Of a DNA stretch of 24,970 nucleotides, positions 22,534-24,970 are shown one piece after another. Every line of letters starts with the position of its first letter. Position 1 is the first letter of the stretch. Source of the stretch: a virus; the IMG/VR virus record IMGVR_UViG_3300046010_000402, positions 1 to 24,970 of that record; one strand, written 5' to 3'. Under the pieces are notes generated by a model that ran no database searches, was not told the origin of the DNA, and saw only the letters and a program-made list of their open reading frames with translations. A program made the translations under genes and the position numbers.

Positions 22534-22958
22534 CACAGTACCTTTCCACGCGTCTTACCACGGACAGCGCAACCATCAGCACGTTTAGATGCGGAAGACT
22601 TAACAGAACCGCCTTTAGCCATTTTTATTGAGCCACCTTTAGCTTTTAAAGAAGCTGCACGTTGTGATACGGTTCTACCGTAATAAGGGTTGTCTTTAGG
22701 ACTTCCACTAGCAGGTCTAGCACGAACCCCTTCATCTTTTTCTTCTTTTAGTTTTGTGGTGTACTTTTTCCCACCAAACATAAACGTTTTATCGCCAGCT
22801 TTACGGGCCGCAGCAAACGCAGATTTAAAAGACTGCGGACTTGCTTCTGCTTTAGATTCTTCTTTAGCTTCTTCTTTTTTACGAATAATTTCGCCCGTTT
22901 CTTCGTCACGGACTCCACTAAACGGATCTATATCGTCACCTTGGTAGGGGTTTGCCAT
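22533..22958 (-). CDS. Basic protein with FKSAFAAARKAGDKTF and ADGCAVRGKTRGK motifs
   Basis: A 141-residue protein. An acidic and Lys-rich start (NPYQGDDIDPFSGVRDEETGEIIRKKEEAKEE) leads to SFKSAFAAARKAGDKTFMFGGKKYTTKL at about 43-70, a block I recall ('F--AF-AARKAG-KTF---GK-YTT') from several phage proteins. Next come NPYYGRTVSQRAASLKAKGG, an IKMAKGGSVK spacer and the C-terminal SSASKRADGCAVRGKTRGKVL. The end is shared with the neighbouring gene. AAGGAG is seven bases before the ATG. This gene has a more AT-rich codon choice than the neck genes around it. Function unknown. Confidence 0.84.
   Translation of the reverse strand: MANPYQGDDIDPFSGVRDEETGEIIRKKEEAKEESKAEASPQSFKSAFAAARKAGDKTFMFGGKKYTTKLKEEKDEGVRARPASGSPKDNPYYGRTVSQRAASLKAKGGSIKMAKGGSVKSSASKRADGCAVRGKTRGKVL
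22570..22592. repeat. 23-base direct repeat, copy 2 (with 22220-22242)
   Basis: Second copy of the exact 23-base repeat, in the KRADGC codons of the gene at 22533-22958. See the copy at 22220-22242. Confidence 0.85.
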
Positions 22959-22960
22959 TT

Positions 22961-23209
22961 TTAACTCCTTTTCTGCGCCATCGCGTCAAGTTTGGCCTCT
23001 AGTCTCCGGAAGCCATCATCAAAGTGTTCACGGATCTTATCCAGGTCTTGCCGTACTTCAGCACGAGTGATATGTTCCCGCGCTACTTCCTCCCGAGTCC
23101 TGTTAAGCAGGATACTCAGGCGGTTCAGTTCGTCGAACTTGCCCTTAAGCATCATTCCCATGATCGCCACTATCGCGCTTAACACGATATTCCAAAGCAT
23201 CATCTCCAT
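22961..23209 (-). CDS. Small membrane-anchored coiled-coil protein
   Basis: An 82-residue protein with an N-terminal membrane segment at about 4-21 (MLWNIVLSAIVAIMGMML), then a charged helix to the end: GKFDELNRLSILLNRTREEVAREHITRAEVRQDLDKI, REHFDDGFRRLEAKLDAM. The pattern 'MLKGKFDE--RL-ILLNRTREEVAR-HITRAE' is one I recall from uncultured phages. A membrane anchor with a long coiled coil could be a lysis accessory, but this gene lies about 15 kb from the lysis group, so I leave the role open. The start codon touches the upstream stop (TAAATG). Met3 or Met4 could also serve. Confidence 0.84.
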   Translation of the reverse strand: MEMMLWNIVLSAIVAIMGMMLKGKFDELNRLSILLNRTREEVAREHITRAEVRQDLDKIREHFDDGFRRLEAKLDAMAQKRS

Positions 23210-23464
23210 TTAGCATTTCCACGCCCTGAGGCTCTTATTGATACGGCTATTGGGATCATTGGCGGTTTTGGCTGAAGTCAACTTTTTCTTCATGCCTTTC
23301 ATACGGGCACAGAATGAATCCCGCCTAGACCCACCTTCAGGCTGCGGGGCTTTAAGACCGGGTTTGCCGGGGTTGGCGGCGTTATAGGAAGCTCGGCCCT
23401 TGGCATTAAGACCACCTTTAGGGTTCTTGCCCTCTTTGCGCTGCCATGCTGGAGTCTTAGCCAT
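23210..23464 (-). CDS. Conserved small basic protein, DUF6321-like
   Basis: An 84-residue protein: AKTPAWQRKEGKNPKGGLNAKGRASYN, a variable Gly/Pro middle (ANPGKPGLKAPQPEGGSRRD), then SFCARMKGMKKKLTSAKTANDPNSRINKSLRAWKC. The conserved ends 'W-RKEGKNPKGGLN-KGR-SYN' and 'SFCARM-GMKKKLTS-K---DP-SRINK-LR-W-C' are well known to me from many phages and other large dsDNA viruses (I believe DUF6321). Its function is not known. By count about +17 net charge. It overlaps the upstream gene by 8 bases. Two Cys are placed at the conserved sites. Confidence 0.87.
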   Translation of the reverse strand: MAKTPAWQRKEGKNPKGGLNAKGRASYNAANPGKPGLKAPQPEGGSRRDSFCARMKGMKKKLTSAKTANDPNSRINKSLRAWKC

Positions 23465-23948
23465 AGAACACCGTCGCAGTTACGGAAGCTCCACACCCCA
23501 CAAAAATACCGTTGGGGCAGTAAATACCTTCACCGGGAATTAGTACGGGTAAACCAATTGTATTAAAAGTGTCGATCTCTAAAGCAATACTGCTATACAT
23601 CGTGACATTACCACTTGTGGTTGTAGTCGGTGCATCTTCACAAGTAAACGTGTTATCACCTGTTTTTGTGATGGTATATGCTCCATCCCGCCCAGTACCA
23701 GATGTGAAGTCCAAAAATACTCGATCCCCGGTCTCAAGGCCGTGATTTGTAATAGTCACAGTAATTGTGGCACTCGGGCTTGTACGAGCATATGTACCAG
23801 ACTTTTGTTGTGTCGGGTCGCACACACAAGTAGTTCTTAAAGACGCGGTTGCGCTTGTCACCGTAATTGACTTTAGCCGAACAGGAATCTGCGTCACCAA
23901 CAGCCCAGTATTTGCTGCTCTAGCGGATTTAACGTCATATTGCATCAT
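23457..23948 (-). CDS. Beta-rich virion protein, paralogue of the next gene upstream
   Basis: A 163-residue protein that aligns over its whole length with the protein at 23953-24441. Shared blocks are QYDVKS at the start, TVTITNHGLETGDRVFLDFTSGTGRDGAY, NTFTCED, TTSGNVTMYSS, LIPGEGIY and the end ATVFYG. The 'NHGL-TGD-V-F-FTSGTA-DG-Y-V---T-NTFT' block is a widespread phage beta-module. A tandem pair of such proteins points to a repeated virion component, such as head decoration or tail surface. The Shine-Dalgarno is weak. The start lies four bases after the stop of its paralogue. Confidence 0.87.
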   Translation of the reverse strand: MMQYDVKSARAANTGLLVTQIPVRLKSITVTSATASLRTTCVCDPTQQKSGTYARTSPSATITVTITNHGLETGDRVFLDFTSGTGRDGAYTITKTGDNTFTCEDAPTTTTSGNVTMYSSIALEIDTFNTIGLPVLIPGEGIYCPNGIFVGCGASVTATVFYG

Positions 23949-23952
23949 GGCG

Positions 23953-24441
23953 CTACCCGTAAAAAATAGTCATCGTTACAGTGGTAGACGGCAACAAACA
24001 AAACAGACCGCCCTGTGCAAGAATACCTTCACCCGGAATCAGCGTATAAAACGCCGTACCTGAAGAACAATCCAATTCAACAAGAACATACGGATACATC
24101 GTCACATCACCACTTGTGGTCAGACTTGCCGTAGTTATAGTAAACGTGTTGGTTGTTACGTTTGATACGGCATATGAGTCATCTACTGCTGTACCGCTAG
24201 TAAAGTTAAAGCCAACGATGTCGCCGTTTGACAGACCGTGATTAGCAATAGTAACCGTACAGGTTGTTGAGCCTGGAATATCGTACGTACCTGACAACGC
24301 ACCCTGAGTATCAACCACACATGAGTTAAAAGTCGTCGAAGTTGAAGGCGATATAACTACACCCTTTAGCCGGGTACGGGCTGCATAGGCAAGCGAGGAA
24401 CTTGTCGCGTGAAATGACTTTACGTCATATTGCATTGCCAT
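23953..24441 (-). CDS. Beta-rich virion protein, tandem paralogue
   Basis: A 162-residue protein: AMQYDVKSFHATSSSLAYAART, LKGVVISPSTS, TVTIANHGLSNGDIVGFNFTSGTAVDDSY, NTFTITTASLTTSGDVTMYPY, LIPGEGILAQGG and TVTMTIFYG. It aligns with its downstream neighbour end to end, with few indels. GGAG lies seven bases before the ATG, a better site than that of its paralogue. The start overlaps the upstream gene by 17 bases. No enzyme motif is present; a structural role fits both composition and position. Confidence 0.87.
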   Translation of the reverse strand: MAMQYDVKSFHATSSSLAYAARTRLKGVVISPSTSTTFNSCVVDTQGALSGTYDIPGSTTCTVTIANHGLSNGDIVGFNFTSGTAVDDSYAVSNVTTNTFTITTASLTTSGDVTMYPYVLVELDCSSGTAFYTLIPGEGILAQGGLFCLLPSTTVTMTIFYG

Positions 24442-24646
24442 CTTGTATCTCCGAGATCGGCGTTGGGTCAGATAGACCTAGGTCCGAAAATTTCAGCCCC
24501 TCTTCCTCGGGGAGATCAAGTCGTGCAAGTAAGGCTTTCATGGTATCCACTGCTGCCTGGGATGCAACAGCCACGTCATGTGCGTGGTCCCGTTGCGCTT
24601 GCATTTTCTCGATCTCCGCTAGAAGAAACTCTTTAGTTATCTGCAT
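24425..24646 (-). CDS. Small coiled-coil protein
   Basis: A 73-residue protein that is nearly all helix in its first 45 residues (QITKEFLLAEIEKMQAQRDHAHDVAVASQAAVDTMKALLARLD), then an acidic tail ending SDPTPISEIQDGNAI. Similar short proteins of the 'I---FL-A-I--M--QRD-A---A-A--GA---MK-LLA-LD' type are common in phages between structural genes. They are of unknown function. The ATG overlaps the upstream stop (TAATG), and its own end overlaps the next start by 17 bases. Confidence 0.82.
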   Translation of the reverse strand: MQITKEFLLAEIEKMQAQRDHAHDVAVASQAAVDTMKALLARLDLPEEEGLKFSDLGLSDPTPISEIQDGNAI

Positions 24647-24970
24647 TAGCTAAGAGCTGTAGAGCAGAGGAGATAGTACGTACTGCCAGCAGAGTCCTTA
24701 ACTGCAATTCCATCCGTAATGGTAGGAGTGGTTGCAGTCTGGAACATTGCAGCCGGTGCCGTGAACAACGTACCGACCGTGCCCGTACCAGAGTTAGTGA
24801 AACGAAGGTATGTAGCACCCGTCCAAGAGCCACCAGAAGCAAAGTCCGAGTCAACTTGAATCGCTGCAATTGTGCCACCAGGATTCGTAGATGAACCGCC
24901 AAGGGTCACACGCAGAGCGTTACCAGCACCGGAGATCGTTCCAGATCCATTAATGGACAGGGAGATATGT
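24646..24970 (-). CDS. Virion protein, 5' end cut by the window edge
   Basis: An open frame of at least 107 codons enters from the right edge. It reads ISLSINGSGTISGAGNALRV, TLGGSSTNPGGTIAAIQVDS, DFASGGSWTGATYLRFTNSG, and ends GIAVKDSAGSTYYLLCSTALS. The GTG at 24909 that might be taken as a start is almost surely internal, because the coding pattern continues upstream of it without a stop. The beta-rich, Gly/Ser/Thr-rich make-up and the closing 'G-TYYL' strand are like the C-terminal parts of phage virion proteins of uncertain name. It could belong to a head-surface or fibre protein; the missing N-terminus would decide. Confidence 0.8.
   Translation of the reverse strand, partial: HISLSINGSGTISGAGNALRVTLGGSSTNPGGTIAAIQVDSDFASGGSWTGATYLRFTNSGTGTVGTLFTAPAAMFQTATTPTITDGIAVKDSAGSTYYLLCSTALS

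Noticed and set aside
24646-24909. Complete 87-codon gene starting at GTG 24909
   Set aside because: The frame stays open and keeps the same beta-rich coding pattern to the window edge, so the GTG is an internal Val.
1-24970. tRNA genes, integrase, attachment sites, insertion sequences
   Set aside because: I searched by eye and saw no cloverleaf-like sequences, recombinase motifs or inverted-repeat-bounded elements. Short tRNA-like structures could be missed without a program.

Overview
The window is a piece of the genome of a tailed double-stranded DNA phage (Caudoviricetes). It resembles the uncultured, probably podovirus-like phages known mainly from aquatic metagenomes. Evidence for this is the strictly one-strand, gap-free layout, a run of virion and tail-fibre proteins, a peptidase/holin lysis group, and many short proteins of types I recall from uncultured marine and freshwater phages. 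The host cannot be told from the sequence. No terminase, portal, major capsid protein, polymerase, integrase or tRNA is visible. All genes read on the minus strand, so upstream is at high coordinates; head genes probably lie beyond the right edge.

Layout in transcription order (right to left). 24970-23457: end of a structural protein cut by the window edge, a small coiled-coil protein, and two tandem paralogous beta-rich virion proteins. 23464-20185: a cluster of short, mostly very basic proteins, including a membrane-anchored coiled coil, three neighbours sharing a lysine/glycine motif, the two halves of a domain found fused in cellular bacteria, a hidden 54-codon ORF, and a Gln-rich low-complexity protein. 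20183-17258: neck/adaptor-type structural genes, a zinc-ribbon protein, two more small basic proteins and a structural beta protein. 17258-16392: an MptE/DUF115-like gene, the clearest metabolic-looking cargo gene. 16390-8455: fibre and decoration proteins, including one with about 13 short repeats and a 1332-residue protein with six long repeats. 8441-8023: a fibre-chaperone-like protein split into two out-of-frame genes. 7949-6386: lysis and membrane genes (coiled-coil membrane protein, small two-helix protein, 3TM-family holin, M15 peptidase). 6383-1: a large conserved structural protein, a pentapeptide-repeat/jelly-roll fibre, a glycine-zipper protein, a Pro/Gln-rich protein, a GNAT-like protein, and a Gly/Ala/Gln-rich protein cut by the left edge.

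The region looks like one long transcription unit. Genes are joined by ATGA, GTGA, TGATG, TAATG or TAAATG junctions, or by stops that abut or overlap the next Shine-Dalgarno. The only gaps above about 50 bases between recognised genes are 3216-3270 and 7950-8022, plus the 99-base interval at 21563-21661, which the hidden ORF covers. I see no convincing promoter or terminator. The main points for follow-up are the split domain with an ORF between its halves, the shared basic motif and direct repeat, the one-base split of the fibre chaperone, the MptE-like gene, and the modular repeats shared among fibre proteins.
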